Shown here one piece after another: positions 1 to 9,505 of a stretch of 42,237 nt of DNA. The stretch comes from Bryobacterales bacterium (GTDB taxonomy: Bacteria; Acidobacteriota; Terriglobia; Bryobacterales; Bryobacteraceae). The position numbers and the translations under genes were made by a program. The first letter of the stretch is position 1, and the number at the start of each line of letters is the position of its first letter. Below the pieces are notes generated by a model. It did no database searches. It was not told the origin of the DNA and saw nothing but the letters and a program-made list of their open reading frames with translations. The stretch covers positions 1 through 42,237 of the forward strand of contig DAIDHC010000086.1 in assembly GCA_027452065.1 (NCBI GenBank), read 5' to 3'.

Positions 1-300
1 GGCGGGGATGGGGTAGGTGGTGTAGTGGTTGTTTTTGGCGTCGTAGGTGAAAACGATCAGGGCCTTGGACTCGCCATTGACGAACTGATTGCAGGCGACG
101 AAGCCGGCGCTTTTCCAACAGTCGTTGCGGAGCGTAGTGGCTTCGTGCCCGGCCTTGCTGAAGGGGGTGGCCAGGTGTTCGGTCTGGACCTTCCACGTGC
201 CGGCGTAGGCCTGGATGCGGTCGATGGGGTTGGGCGGAGCGGCGGCTGCGGCGAGGGCGGCGGTAAGAAAGTAGAGGACGAACGCGGTGGGCTTGGTCAT
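1..300 (-). CDS. Secreted protein of unknown function (3' end outside window)
   Basis: The minus-strand frame starting at ATG 300 stays open to the left edge, giving the first 100 residues. It begins with a short basic stretch and a hydrophobic Ala/Leu-rich segment ending near AAAAAPP, a typical Sec signal peptide. The mature part contains IDRIQAYAGTWKV and several aromatic residues, resembling the start of small lipocalin-like or DUF1579-like secreted proteins common in Acidobacteria. That resemblance is from memory and weak. The gene diverges from the formate dehydrogenase operon. No strong ribosome binding site is visible upstream of 300. The C-terminus and true length are unknown. Confidence 0.6.
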   Translation of the reverse strand, partial: MTKPTAFVLYFLTAALAAAAAPPNPIDRIQAYAGTWKVQTEHLATPFSKAGHEATTLRNDCWKSAGFVACNQFVNGESKALIVFTYDAKNNHYTTYPIPA

Positions 301-429
301 GAACGATCCATTTCGGGGCGTGGCTGAGGGCCAGTATGACAGAGCAATAGGGGGCGAGGGAGGGTGGTGACGGATGGGCGAATGTGATATATCTCTAGCC
401 GCGGGACGACGTTTTCGGGAGGTGTGACG

Positions 430-3400
430 ATGGTGGCAAGCCGCAGGAGTTTCATCCGGACGGGAGCGGGCGTGATCGCGGCGTCGATATTGGGTTTCGA
501 CGTGCGGCCGGCATACGCGCAGGCGAAGGAGTTGAAGATTGCGCGGACGACGGAGACGCGCTCGACGTGCCCGTACTGCTCGGTGAGCTGCGGAGTGATC
601 ATTCACACGCTGGGGGACAAGGCGAAGAACGTGACGGCGCAGGTGGTGCACGTGGAGGGCGACCCGGACCATCCGATCAATCGGGGGACGCTGTGCCCGA
701 AGGGCTCGTCGCTGATGCAGGACATCATGAACGAGCGGCGGCTGCTGAAGCCGCAGGTGCGGCGGCCGGGCTCGGACAAGTGGGAAGACATCGGCTGGGA
801 CCAGGCCTACGATGAGATCGCGCGGCACATCAAGAAGACGCGCGACGAGGGGTTCATCGAGACCGACGCGCAGGGGCGCAAAGTGAACCGCTGCGAGAGC
901 ATCGCCTGGAACGGCGGATGCACGGACACTAACGAGTTCAATTACCTGGTGGTGAAGACGATGCGGAGCCTGGGGCTCTGCTACGTCGAAAATCAGGCCC
1001 GCGTTTGACACGGCCCCACGGTCTCCAGTTTGGGGCCAACGTTCGGGCGCGGTGCGATGACAAACGGCTGGGTGGATATCAAGAACGCCGACATGATGCT
1101 GATCATGGGCGGGAATCCGGCCGAGAACCATCCGTGCGGATTCAAGTGGGCGATTGAGGCCAAGCGGCAGCGCAACGCGCGGATGATTGTGGTGGATCCG
1201 CGGTTCACGCGGACGGCGGCGACGGCGGACCTGTTCGTGCAAATCCGCGCCGGCTCCGACATCGCGTTTCTGGGCGGGATGGTGAACTACGCCATCGCCA
1301 ATGGGAGGGTGGCGAAAGAATACCTGGCCAATTACACCAACGCGGCGTTTCTGATTCCGGAGGGTTTTGCGCTGCCGGAGGAGGGGCTGTACTCGGGCTT
1401 CAACACGGAGACGCGCAGTTACGACCGGTCGAGCTGGAACTACGAAGCCGGCGGCAAGGTGACCGGGACCGGAGACACCCACGGCCCGGCGGCGAAGGCC
1501 GGTGCGCCGGCGGCGCTGCCCGCCGATGTCGCCTACGACCCGGCGCTCGAGCATCCGCGCTGCGTGTACCAGCTTCTGAAGAAGCACTATTCGCGCTACA
1601 CGCCGGAGATGGTGGAGCGGATCACCGGGATTCCGAAGGATCAGTTTTTGAAGGCCGCCGAAATGTACACCTCGATCCGGAAGGACGGGGACATGAGCCG
1701 CGTGGGGACGGTGATCTACGCGGTCGGCTGGACGCATCACAGCTTCGGGACGCAGATCATCCGCACGGCGGCGATCCTGCAGTTGCTGATGGGAAACGTG
1801 GGGCGGGCCGGCGGCGGGGTGAACGCTCTGCGGGGGCACTCCAACATTCAGGGAGCCACTGACGTGGCGGGAATTTTCGACAACCTGCCCGGCTACATCA
1901 AAGTGCCGACGCCGGCCGATGGAAACTTCGAGGGATGGATGGCGCGTATCACGCCGAAGCCGTCCAAGCCCAAGGAGTGGGACTCGTTCAACTACTGGTC
2001 GAACACGCCGCGGTTCGCGGTGTCGCTGATGAAGTCGATGTACGGCGAGGCGGCGAAGAAGGAGAACGGCTGGGCCTACGATTATCTGCCGAAGGTGGAC
2101 CGCGAGTATTCGTGGGTGCACATTTTCGACGACATGCTGCGGGGGAAGGTGAAGGGACTGATCGCGTTTGGCATGAACAGCGTGGCGATCGGGCCGAATT
2201 CCAGCAAGAATATCGACGCGCTGAAGAAGGCCGATTTTCTGGTGGTGTGCGACATTTATCCGGAGGAGACGAGCGATTTCTGGCGCGCGCCGGGAATCAC
2301 GGCGGAGGAGACCAGGCAGATCAAGACGGAGGTGTACCGGCTGCCCGGCGCGGGGTTCGCCGAGAAGGACGGGACGTTTGTGAATTCGGCGCGGTGGCTG
2401 CAGTGGAAGTGGGCCGCGGTGCCGACGCCGGGCGATGCGCGGCTGGACCAGGCCGTGCTGGCGGGGATTTTCTTGAAAGTGCGCGAGCTGTACCGGACCG
2501 AAGGCGGGAAGTTTCCGGACCCGATTCTGAACCTGACGTGGAACTACACGGTGCCCGGAAATCCGCCGCTCGAAGAAGTGGCCAAGGAGCTGAACGGGCG
2601 GGCGCTGGGAGAGGTGGAGGACAAGGCGAGCGGAGCGGTGGTGAAGGCCGGGCAGCAGTTGCCGGGCTTTGCGATGCTGAGGGACGACGGCTCGACGGCG
2701 TGCGGGAACTGGATCTGGTGCGGGTCGTGGACGGAGGCGGGGGCTTTAACGAAGCGCCGGGACCCGGCCGATCCCTCGGGCCTGGGGATTCATCCCAACT
2801 GGGCGTGGTCCTGGCCGATGAACCGGAGAGTGCTCTACAACCGCGCCTCGTGCGACGTTTCCGGCAAGCCCTGGGACAAGACGCGGGCGCAGGTGTGGTG
2901 GAACGAGGCGCAGAAAAAGTGGGTGGGCAACGACGTGCCGGACTTCAAGCCGGACTCGCAGCCCAAAGATCACATGGGGCCGTTCATCATGAATCCGGAC
3001 GGCGTCGGGCGGCTGTTCGGGCCGCTGGCTGCCTTTGCCGACGGGCCGTTCCCGGAGTTCTATGAGCCGATCGAGAGCCCGATCGCCAATCCGCTGCATC
3101 CGCAGCAGTCCAGCAATCCGGTGGTGAAGAAGTACACCACGCCGATGGATAAGTACGGAACGGCGGCGGAGGGTTACAACATCATCTGCACCACCTATCG
3201 TCTCACCGAGCACTATCATTACTGGACGAAGAACAATCCGATGAACGTGCAGCTTGTGCCGGAGCCGTTTGTGGAGGTGCCGGCGGAGCTGGCCGATGAG
3301 ATGGGCATCCGCGGCGGGGAGAAAGTGAAAGTGTCGAGCGTGCGGGCGACTTACATTGCCAAGGCGATGGTGACGAAACGGATCAAGCCGATGGTGGTGG

Positions 3401-3576
3401 ACGGGAAGAAGATGTATCAGATCGGCATCCCGATTCATTTCGGCTACCGGGGCATACAGGAAGACGCGGGCAAGACGGCGCGGACGCTGACCAACCTGCT
3501 GTCGCCGACGGTGACGGATCCGAATTCGTACACGCCGGAGTTCAAGGGATTTCTGGTGAAGCTGGAGAAGGCTTGA
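430..3576 (+). CDS. fdnG: Selenocysteine-containing formate dehydrogenase, catalytic alpha subunit (FdnG/FdoG type)
   Basis: Oxidises formate to CO2 at a molybdenum or tungsten bis-MGD centre on the outer face of the membrane. The gene is 1048 codons if the in-frame TGA at 1006-1008 is read as selenocysteine (residue 193). The sequence around it, QARV-U-HGPT followed by PTFGRGAMTN, matches the E. coli FdnG active site, where Sec is followed by the catalytic His. Conventional annotation would split it into two open frames (to 1008, and from about 1030). The N-terminus has a twin-arginine signal (SRRSFIR, residues 4-10). The [4Fe-4S] site is C47, C50, C54 and C89. ATG 430 is preferred over GTG 424 because GGGAGG at 418-423 lies 6 nt before it. 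The next gene, fdnH, starts 12 nt after the stop. A host Sec machinery (SelA/B/C/D) is required and is not in the window. Confidence 0.95.
1009..1040 (+). promoter_or_regulatory. Bacterial SECIS-type hairpin directing Sec insertion at TGA 1006
   Basis: Directly after the TGA codon, GGCCCCA (1012-1018) pairs perfectly with TGGGGCC (1031-1037), a 7-bp stem closing a 12-nt loop. The loop contains GGTCT (1020-1024), the same pentamer found in the apical loop of the E. coli fdhF element bound by SelB. The loop lies about 7 nt closer to the TGA than in E. coli. A G occurs within the first two loop bases, as expected for bacterial SECIS elements. The hairpin is translated as part of the active-site region. 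Confidence 0.8.
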
Positions 3577-3588
3577 GCGGAGCGCGCG

Positions 3589-4464
3589 ATGAGTAACGGA
3601 CCGCTGCAGATCAAAGCCGTATCCGGGCAGGCGGGGACGCCGCCGGGGCAGGGCGCCTCGCGGGACTACGACGTGTGCAAGCTGATCGACGTTACGACGT
3701 GCATCGGCTGCAAGGCGTGCGAGGTGGCGTGCGTGGAGTGGAACGGCTATCCGTTCCGCGAGACGGTGTTCGACAACACGTACCAGACGATGCCGGACCT
3801 GGCGTGGAACTACTACAACCTGATCCGGTTCAACGAGCACACCACGCCGGAGGGCGAGTTCCAGTGGCTGTTCCGCAAGGACGGGTGCCTTCACTGCGCC
3901 GACCCGGGATGCCTGCGGGCGTGCCCGGCCGAAGGGGCGATCGTGCAGTACAGCAACGGCATTGTGGACTTCCAGCAGGAGTACTGCATCGGGTGCCAGT
4001 ACTGCGTCACCGGGTGCCCGTTCAACATACCGAAGTTCAATCCGGAGACGAAGAAGGTTCACAAGTGCACGCTGTGCTCGGACCGCGTGGGCGCCGGGCT
4101 GGAGCCGGCCTGCATCAAGGCGTGTCCGACCGGGTGCCTGCATTTCGGCAGCAAGGACGACATGCTGGATCTGGCGGAGAAGCGCGCGGCGCAGTTGCGC
4201 GAGCACACCTCGCACAAGAACGCGGGCGTGTACAACCCGGCGGGCGTCGGCGGCACTCACGTGATGTACGTGCTGCACGACATTGAGAATCCGGAGGCCT
4301 ACGGCGGGCTGCCGAAGGATCCGCGGATTCCGCTGCTGGTGAAGATCTGGAAAGGTCCGCTGAAGTGGCTGGGGAACCTGGCGATGACTGCGGGCATTGT
4401 GGGCGTGGCGGTGCATTATCTGCGGTTCGGTCCGAAGAAAACGGAAGGGGGCGAAGACAAATGA
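3589..4464 (+). CDS. fdnH: Formate dehydrogenase iron-sulfur beta subunit
   Basis: A 291-residue electron-transfer subunit that passes electrons from the catalytic subunit to the cytochrome b subunit. It has four ferredoxin-like cysteine clusters: CIGCKACEVAC (from C38), CLHCADPGCLRACP, CIGCQYCVTGCP and CTLCSDRVGAG followed by CIKACPTGC. The C-terminus carries one hydrophobic helix (around WLGNLAMTAGIVGVAVHYL), the membrane anchor expected for FdnH/FdoH. It has no signal peptide of its own, consistent with export together with the Tat-tagged alpha subunit. The stop codon (4462-4464) overlaps the fdnI start in an ATGA junction, implying coupled translation. Confidence 0.95.
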   Translation: MSNGPLQIKAVSGQAGTPPGQGASRDYDVCKLIDVTTCIGCKACEVACVEWNGYPFRETVFDNTYQTMPDLAWNYYNLIRFNEHTTPEGEFQWLFRKDGCLHCADPGCLRACPAEGAIVQYSNGIVDFQQEYCIGCQYCVTGCPFNIPKFNPETKKVHKCTLCSDRVGAGLEPACIKACPTGCLHFGSKDDMLDLAEKRAAQLREHTSHKNAGVYNPAGVGGTHVMYVLHDIENPEAYGGLPKDPRIPLLVKIWKGPLKWLGNLAMTAGIVGVAVHYLRFGPKKTEGGEDK

Positions 4465-5102
4465 GCGCGGACGCGGCGGTTGAACGCTACAACTTCGCCG
4501 AGCGGATGTGCCACTGGTCGGCGGCGGCGACGTATCTGTACTGCATGTTTTCGGGGCTGGCGCTGTATTCGCCGTACCTGTTCTGGATGGCGGCGGTGAT
4601 GGGCGGAGCCCCGCAGGCGCGGTACTGGCATCCGTGGTCGGGGCTCGGTTTTGTGATCGTCGCCTTGTGGATGCACCGGATGTGGTCGCGGGCAATGAAG
4701 CTGACCGCAACGGACCGGAAGTGGATGAAGGAGATCAAGGCGTACGCCACGAACGAGGACGAAAAGCTGCCGCCGGTGGGGCGGTTCAACGCCGGGCAAA
4801 AACAATTCTACTGGGTGATGTATTATGGCGCCGGGCTGCTGCTGCTGACGGGAATTGTGATGTGGTTTCCCGAAGCGATTCCGTTCCGGTGGCGCCTGGT
4901 GCGCTCGATCGCGGTGGTGATCCACGAATGCGCGGCGCTGGCGACGATCGGAGGGTTGATCGTCCACGTCTACATGGGGCTGTTCGTCGTGCCGGGGAGC
5001 CTGCATGCGATTGTGAGGGGGACGGTGAGCCGGAACTGGGCGATGACGCACCACCGCAACTGGTACCGGCGGCTGGCGGGCGAGCCGGTATCGGAGGAAT
5101 GA
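4461..5102 (+). CDS. fdnI: Formate dehydrogenase cytochrome b556 gamma subunit
   Basis: A 213-residue integral membrane protein that should carry two b haems and reduce quinone with electrons from the beta subunit. Four hydrophobic segments are visible, around residues 18-37, 50-68, 113-132 and 150-172. His residues in suitable places include H18 in FAERMCHWSAA and others in MHRMWSR, VIHECAA and VHVYMGL. The NFAERMCHW start and the HVYMGLF region are hallmarks of the FdnI/FdoI family. It overlaps the upstream gene by 4 nt (ATGA) and the downstream fdhE gene by 4 nt (ATGA, 5099-5102). Confidence 0.93.
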   Translation: MSADAAVERYNFAERMCHWSAAATYLYCMFSGLALYSPYLFWMAAVMGGAPQARYWHPWSGLGFVIVALWMHRMWSRAMKLTATDRKWMKEIKAYATNEDEKLPPVGRFNAGQKQFYWVMYYGAGLLLLTGIVMWFPEAIPFRWRLVRSIAVVIHECAALATIGGLIVHVYMGLFVVPGSLHAIVRGTVSRNWAMTHHRNWYRRLAGEPVSEE

Positions 5103-5860
5103 AGGGGCCCTACGAGAGGCGGATCGCGCGGGCGGGGGAGCTGAGCCGGGCGATGCCGGAGAGCGCGGGGATCCTGGAGTTTTACTCCCGGCTGGCGGGG
5201 CTGCAGGCGCGGATCTACGAAGAAGCGTCGGGCGGGAGCGTCGAGAATCTGGCGCGGTATTTCGCGGCGCTGGCCGGGTTGCTGCCGGCGGCGGGGGCGC
5301 AGCCGTTGGTTGACTTCGCCGCGCGGAAACTGCGCGGGGAAACGGAGCGGCGTAAACTGCTGCGGGATTTCTGGGAGGGTGGAGCGGGGGAGCGGTTCGG
5401 GGGAACAGAGCAGGAGCGGTTTTTCGCGCGCGTGCTGGCGCAGCCGTATGCGGAGGCGCGGGCGGCGGCGGGCGCGGTGGACAGCCGGGCCGGCGCTCAT
5501 GCGAACCGGTGTCCGGCGTGCGGCGCGCGGCCGGTGGCGGGCGTGCTGCGGCCGGAGGGCGACGGCGGCAAGCGCGGGCTGGTGTGCTCGATGTGCGCCA
5601 CCGAGTGGGACTACCGGCGCATTCTGTGCCCAAGCTGCGGCGAGGAGAACCGCGACAAGCTGCCGGTGTTTGTGGCCGAGAGCTGCCCCTACGTTCGAGT
5701 GGAGGCGTGCGACACCTGCAAGACGTATCTGAAATCGATCGACCTGACGAAGAACGGGCTGGCGGTGCCGGTGGTGGATGAGCTGGCGACGGTGTCGATC
5801 GGGATCTGGGCCGAGGAGCAGGGCTACGCGAAGGGGGAGACGAACCTGCTGGGGATGTGA
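5099..5860 (+). CDS. fdhE: Formate dehydrogenase accessory protein FdhE
   Basis: A 253-residue cytoplasmic maturation factor for Tat-exported formate dehydrogenases. In E. coli it binds the catalytic subunit and iron. The C-terminal half has the paired Cys motifs of the family: CPACGARP, CSMCATEW, CPSCGEEN and CDTCKTYLK, followed by the conserved end DELATVSIGIWAEEQGY. GAGGA (5094-5098) directly precedes the start, and the start overlaps the fdnI stop. It is the last gene of the operon and converges on the minus-strand hydrolase, whose stop lies 8 nt away. Confidence 0.92.
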   Translation: MKGPYERRIARAGELSRAMPESAGILEFYSRLAGLQARIYEEASGGSVENLARYFAALAGLLPAAGAQPLVDFAARKLRGETERRKLLRDFWEGGAGERFGGTEQERFFARVLAQPYAEARAAAGAVDSRAGAHANRCPACGARPVAGVLRPEGDGGKRGLVCSMCATEWDYRRILCPSCGEENRDKLPVFVAESCPYVRVEACDTCKTYLKSIDLTKNGLAVPVVDELATVSIGIWAEEQGYAKGETNLLGM

Positions 5861-5867
5861 GCCGGGC

Positions 5868-7091
5868 TCAGGGGCGGGCGAGCGCGGGGAAGACGCGGGT
5901 GAGGAGGAAATCGCGGAGCTCGCGATCGAGCGTCTGCGTGTTGTCGACCGGGCCGGAGATATCGGTGTTGAAGGCGATGAGATAGGCGAAGCCCGAGGCG
6001 GGGTCGAGGTAGAAGTGGCTGACGAAGCCGCCCTGCTCGCCGCCATGGCCGATGAAAACGCGGCCGGAGGCGGGGTGGAGGAAGAAGCCGAGGCCGATGG
6101 AATCGCCGGAATCGGGCGCGGGGAGCTGCGAGGGGTCGGTGGTGGGGACCGCGAGTTCGGGGCGGAACATTTCGGCGAGCGAGGAGCGCGCCAGCACCTG
6201 GTTGTAAAGCTCCGCGCGGGCCGGGTTGCCGAGGAGGAAGTCGAGGTAGCGGGCCATGTCGGGGAAGGGTGAGTTGAGGCCGCTGTTGGAGACGGTGATG
6301 CCGGAGTCGAAATTAAAAGGAGCGGGTTTGACGGAATCGCCGGAGCCCTCATAGCCGGCGGCGCGGTGGGCGAGCAGGAAGTACGGCGCGCGGTCGAAGT
6401 AGCTGGCGTGCATGCCCAGCGGCTTGAGAATATTTTTGTCGATGAAGACCTCGTAGTCGTCGCCGGAGAGGCGCTCGATGATCTGGCCGAGGAACACGTA
6501 GCCGAGGTTGGAGTAGCTGTGGCGGCTGCCGGGCGGAAACAGGACGGCGGTGTAGGGGAGCAGCGCGGCGACCTGGGACCAGCGCGTGGGTTCGAAGGGC
6601 TCCCAGGAGCGGTCGTAGGAGGAGGGTTGAGAGGGCTCGGCGGTCCAGGGCCATGTCGGGCCGCGGAAGCCGGCGGCGTGGAGGAGGAGATGGCGGACGG
6701 TGATGTTGTCGATGGGACCGAAGGGGTCATGGACCTGGCGCAGTTCGGGGAGGTAGCGGACGGCGGGGTCGTCGAGGTGGAGGAGGCCGTGGTCGCGGAG
6801 CTGGAGGATGGCGACGGCGGTGAAGGTTTTGGTGATGGAGGCCCAGTGGAAAGCGGTGTCGCGGTCGACCGGAGCGCGGGTGGCGCGGTTGGCATCGCCG
6901 TAGAAATCTTCAAAGACGGGCTGATGATTGTGGAGGACGAGCAGCGAGGCGCCGGCGACGCGGTGTTGGACCAGCGAAGAGCGGAACAGGGATCGGAGCT
7001 GGTCGAAGATGGGGGCGGTGGAAGCGGGCGCGGGCGGCGCGGGAGCGAGGGCGGCGAGAGCGAGGAGGGCGGCGAGGCGAGGGGCGGTCAC
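5868..7091 (-). CDS. Exported serine hydrolase, class C beta-lactamase/DD-peptidase fold
   Basis: A 407-residue protein with an Ala/Leu/Pro-rich signal peptide (about residues 1-24). The three penicillin-recognising motifs are present: SITK (S85 nucleophile, K88), YSN in the context HSYSNLGYVFLG, and HGG in the context GHGGEQGGF. This combination with the long spacing marks the beta-lactamase-related family (PF00144), which includes esterases and D-amino peptidases as well as AmpC. A role in antibiotic resistance cannot be claimed. The start is GTG 7091, 7 nt after the stop of the adaptor gene, so it is probably co-transcribed with it. Confidence 0.88.
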   Translation of the reverse strand: MTAPRLAALLALAALAPAPPAPASTAPIFDQLRSLFRSSLVQHRVAGASLLVLHNHQPVFEDFYGDANRATRAPVDRDTAFHWASITKTFTAVAILQLRDHGLLHLDDPAVRYLPELRQVHDPFGPIDNITVRHLLLHAAGFRGPTWPWTAEPSQPSSYDRSWEPFEPTRWSQVAALLPYTAVLFPPGSRHSYSNLGYVFLGQIIERLSGDDYEVFIDKNILKPLGMHASYFDRAPYFLLAHRAAGYEGSGDSVKPAPFNFDSGITVSNSGLNSPFPDMARYLDFLLGNPARAELYNQVLARSSLAEMFRPELAVPTTDPSQLPAPDSGDSIGLGFFLHPASGRVFIGHGGEQGGFVSHFYLDPASGFAYLIAFNTDISGPVDNTQTLDRELRDFLLTRVFPALARP

Positions 7092-7098
7092 GGCGGCG

Positions 7099-8313
7099 TT
7101 ATTTGTCGAACACGGGCTTGACCTTGGCGCCGTCGGGGAGCGGGATGTCGGTGGGGCCGGCGACGGAGTCGCCTTCTTTGAGCCCGCTTTTCACTTCGGC
7201 GCGGAGCAGCGTGGCGATGCCGAGCTCGACCGGGCGCCAGTAGACGCGCTCGTTCTGGAGGATGAGGACGCCGGTCTGGTCGTTGCGGCGGCGGATGGCT
7301 TCTTTGGGGATGGTCAGGGCGTTTTCGACGGAGCCGGACTGGATTTCGGCGTTGATGTTGGTGCCGGGAAGAAGATCGTGGCCGGGATTTTCGACGATGG
7401 TGCCGACCTCGCCGACCTGTCGTGTGTTCAGCGCGCTGATCTGCGTGGCGGGCTTGTCGACGCGGCCGCGCCAGGAGCGCCCCGGCAGGGCGTCCCAGGT
7501 GATGAGGACCGGATCGTTTTTGGCGACGCGGCCGAGGTCGGGCTCATCGACGTAGACGAGAACGCGGACCTGGTCGATGCGGCCGATGTTGGCGACCAGG
7601 GCGCCGATTTCGAGGTAGGCGCCTTCGTGGATGTCGAACTGGTAGACGGAGCCGTCGAGCGGGGAGCGGACGATGCTGAGGTCGAGGTTGCGGCGGGCGA
7701 GCGTGGCGGCGGCATCGGCTTCATGCAGCTTCGCCTCGCCGAGCGTGCGGTCGGAGGGGGCGATGAGATTCTGGCGGCGTTGTTCGAGGGTGCGGATTTC
7801 GATTTGCAGTTGCTCGACGCGCGCGTGGGCGGTGGCGACGTCGACGCGGGTGGCGGCCTGCTTGGCTTCGAGGCGTTTGAGGGAATCGAAGTCGCGCTGG
7901 GCGGTCTGGAGGTCGAGGCGGTCGCGGTCGAGCTGGTTGTCGATATCGGAAAGCTGGGCGGGCCGGCCGCCGGAGTGGAGGAGCTGAAGCTCGGCGCGGG
8001 CTTCGTTCATGCGGGCGGTGGCGGCGGCGAGGTCGGCCTCGGCCTGGCGGCTGTCAAGCTGGACAAGGGGGTCGCCCTGGCGGACGAACTGGCCGCGTTC
8101 GATGAAAACGTGCTCGACGGTGCCGGCCACGGCGGCGCGGGCCGAGGCCCAGGTGATGGGCTCGACTTTGCCGTTGGTCTGGATGGTGGAGACCAGCGTC
8201 TGCCGGGAGACGCGCAGGAAGCGGACCTCGGGCGGGGACGAGCGGCGGGCCAGGCTCCAGATGAGGAGGATGGCGACCAGGGCGGCGAGGGCGGCGACGG
8301 ATTTGCGGATCAC
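7099..8313 (-). CDS. HlyD/MacA-like periplasmic efflux adaptor
   Basis: A 404-residue membrane-fusion protein. It has an N-terminal signal-anchor (residues 5-22), a biotinyl-lipoyl-like half-motif (VAGTVEHVFIERGQFVRQGDPL), a long helical hairpin rich in Glu/Gln/Arg/Ala (about residues 85-205), the second half-motif (IVRSPLDGSVYQF), and a C-terminal barrel with ALTIPKEAI. Such proteins bridge an inner-membrane ABC or RND pump to an outer-membrane channel. No pump or TolC gene is adjacent, so it is an orphan adaptor here. The start is GTG 8313, which overlaps the upstream stop in a GTGA junction. Confidence 0.88.
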   Translation of the reverse strand: MIRKSVAALAALVAILLIWSLARRSSPPEVRFLRVSRQTLVSTIQTNGKVEPITWASARAAVAGTVEHVFIERGQFVRQGDPLVQLDSRQAEADLAAATARMNEARAELQLLHSGGRPAQLSDIDNQLDRDRLDLQTAQRDFDSLKRLEAKQAATRVDVATAHARVEQLQIEIRTLEQRRQNLIAPSDRTLGEAKLHEADAAATLARRNLDLSIVRSPLDGSVYQFDIHEGAYLEIGALVANIGRIDQVRVLVYVDEPDLGRVAKNDPVLITWDALPGRSWRGRVDKPATQISALNTRQVGEVGTIVENPGHDLLPGTNINAEIQSGSVENALTIPKEAIRRRNDQTGVLILQNERVYWRPVELGIATLLRAEVKSGLKEGDSVAGPTDIPLPDGAKVKPVFDK

Positions 8314-8876
8314 GAGCGGGGCCTCGCGCAGTGGTCAAACAGGATCTGCCATTCGAGCAACTGAAGTTCCTGGGCGAGCTGAGCCGAGGGCGAGCCGGGC
8401 GAGCGGAGAGCGAGATCGAATAGATCGAGGAAGGCGAAAGGGTCCCAGGAAGAAGCGAGACGGAAAGAGGCGGAGGAGGCGGCGGCGAGCGGGCGGGCTG
8501 CTTCGGCGAGCGCGGGGAAAACCGGATGGGCGCCGGTTTTGCGGAACCAGTAAGCGGCGTTGGAGGAGTCGGGCTCGCGGCGGTGGGCGATGGCGTGCCA
8601 GAAGCTGCCGTCGGGCGAGTGAAGATCCTGGGCGGCGCGGTGGGCGCGCTCGAAGTCGGAAAAATAGAGCCAGAGGCCGGCGAGGGCGGCTTCGGGGGCG
8701 AAGGCGTTGGGGAAGATTTGGGCGGCCGAAGCGGAAGCGATCAGGCGGGCGGCGGGCTCAGGCGCTCCGGAGGCCAGCAGGGGCATGGGCCGGGCGGCGC
8801 CGTCGAGGGCGAGGAGGCGGGCCGCGGATTCGCCGTAGCGCTGGGGATCAAACAAGAACGATTCCAATTGTCGCAA
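8310..8876 (-). CDS. Conserved protein of unknown function
   Basis: A 188-residue protein, probably cytoplasmic, with no signal peptide or membrane segment. It is helical and Ala-rich. The most distinctive stretch is HSPDGSFWHAIAHRREPD followed by SNAAYWFRKTGAHPVF, which looks conserved and carries His, Arg, Glu and Trp residues that could form a site. I recall similar motifs in acidobacterial hypothetical proteins but know no function. TTG 8876 is the best start because GAGGAG lies 6 nt before it at 8883-8888; upstream codons would overlap recR. Its stop overlaps the adaptor start by 4 nt, so the two are translationally coupled. Confidence 0.72.
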   Translation of the reverse strand: MRQLESFLFDPQRYGESAARLLALDGAARPMPLLASGAPEPAARLIASASAAQIFPNAFAPEAALAGLWLYFSDFERAHRAAQDLHSPDGSFWHAIAHRREPDSSNAAYWFRKTGAHPVFPALAEAARPLAAASSASFRLASSWDPFAFLDLFDLALRSPGSPSAQLAQELQLLEWQILFDHCARPRS

Positions 8877-8882
8877 GTTCGG

Positions 8883-8888
8883 CTCCTC
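8883..8888 (-). promoter_or_regulatory. Shine-Dalgarno GAGGAG deciding a TTG start
   Basis: On the minus strand GAGGAG is followed by 6 nt and then TTG (8876-8874). This is the only well-spaced ribosome binding site between the recR stop (8899) and the conserved part of the unknown protein. It is the basis for the chosen TTG start. Confidence 0.6.
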
Positions 8889-8898
8889 GGGTGCGCGG

Positions 8899-9498
8899 TC
8901 ACATCTCGCGGCGGTTCTCCAGCGACTTGGACATGGTGACCTCGTCGGCGTAGTCGAGGTCGCTGCCGACCGGGACGCCCATGGCGATGCGGGTGACTTT
9001 GAGGCCGAGAGGCTTGAGCAGGCGGGAGAGGTAAACGGCCGTTGCTTCGCCTTCGACTGTCGGGTTGGTGGCGAGGATGATTTCGTGGACCTCCGTATCA
9101 CGGATGCGTTCCAGCAGGCCGCCGATTTTGAGTTTTTCCGGGCCGATGCCGCGGAGCGGGGAAATGGAGCCGTGGAGCACGTGATAAACGCCGTTGAACT
9201 GGCGCGTGGTTTCGACCGGGAGGATGTTGTGGGGCTCTTCGACGACGCAGATGGAGGAGCGGTCCCGGTGGGGATCGCGGCAGAAATTGCACAGCTCGGC
9301 GTCGCTGATGTTGTTGCACAGAGAGCAGACCAGCAGGCGGTCCTTGACGTCGAGCACGGCCTGGGCAAGGCGTTCGGCGTCCTCGCGGGGAGCGCGGAGG
9401 AGGTGGAAGGCGATGCGCTGGGCCGACTTCTGCCCGATGCCGGGCAGGCGCTTGCACTCCTGGATGAGCCGGGCGAGCGGCTCGGCGAAGTCGGGCAT
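8899..9498 (-). CDS. recR: Recombination mediator RecR
   Basis: A 199-residue protein of normal family length that works with RecO/RecF to load RecA on gapped DNA. It shows the helix-hairpin-helix ([18 protein letters not shown]), the zinc finger C58, C61, C70, C73 (CSLC...CNFC), a Toprim domain starting at ICVVEEP with [19 protein letters not shown], and the C-terminal [11 protein letters not shown] signature. It starts 7 nt after the ebfC stop, in the conserved order dnaX-ebfC-recR. Confidence 0.97.
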   Translation of the reverse strand: MPDFAEPLARLIQECKRLPGIGQKSAQRIAFHLLRAPREDAERLAQAVLDVKDRLLVCSLCNNISDAELCNFCRDPHRDRSSICVVEEPHNILPVETTRQFNGVYHVLHGSISPLRGIGPEKLKIGGLLERIRDTEVHEIILATNPTVEGEATAVYLSRLLKPLGLKVTRIAMGVPVGSDLDYADEVTMSKSLENRREM

Positions 9499-9505
9499 GG
9501 GCGGG

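Noticed and set aside
1006..1008. In-frame TGA as a pseudogene-making mutation in fdnG
   Set aside because: It sits exactly at the conserved selenocysteine, is followed by a SECIS-like hairpin, and the frame continues intact for 856 codons.
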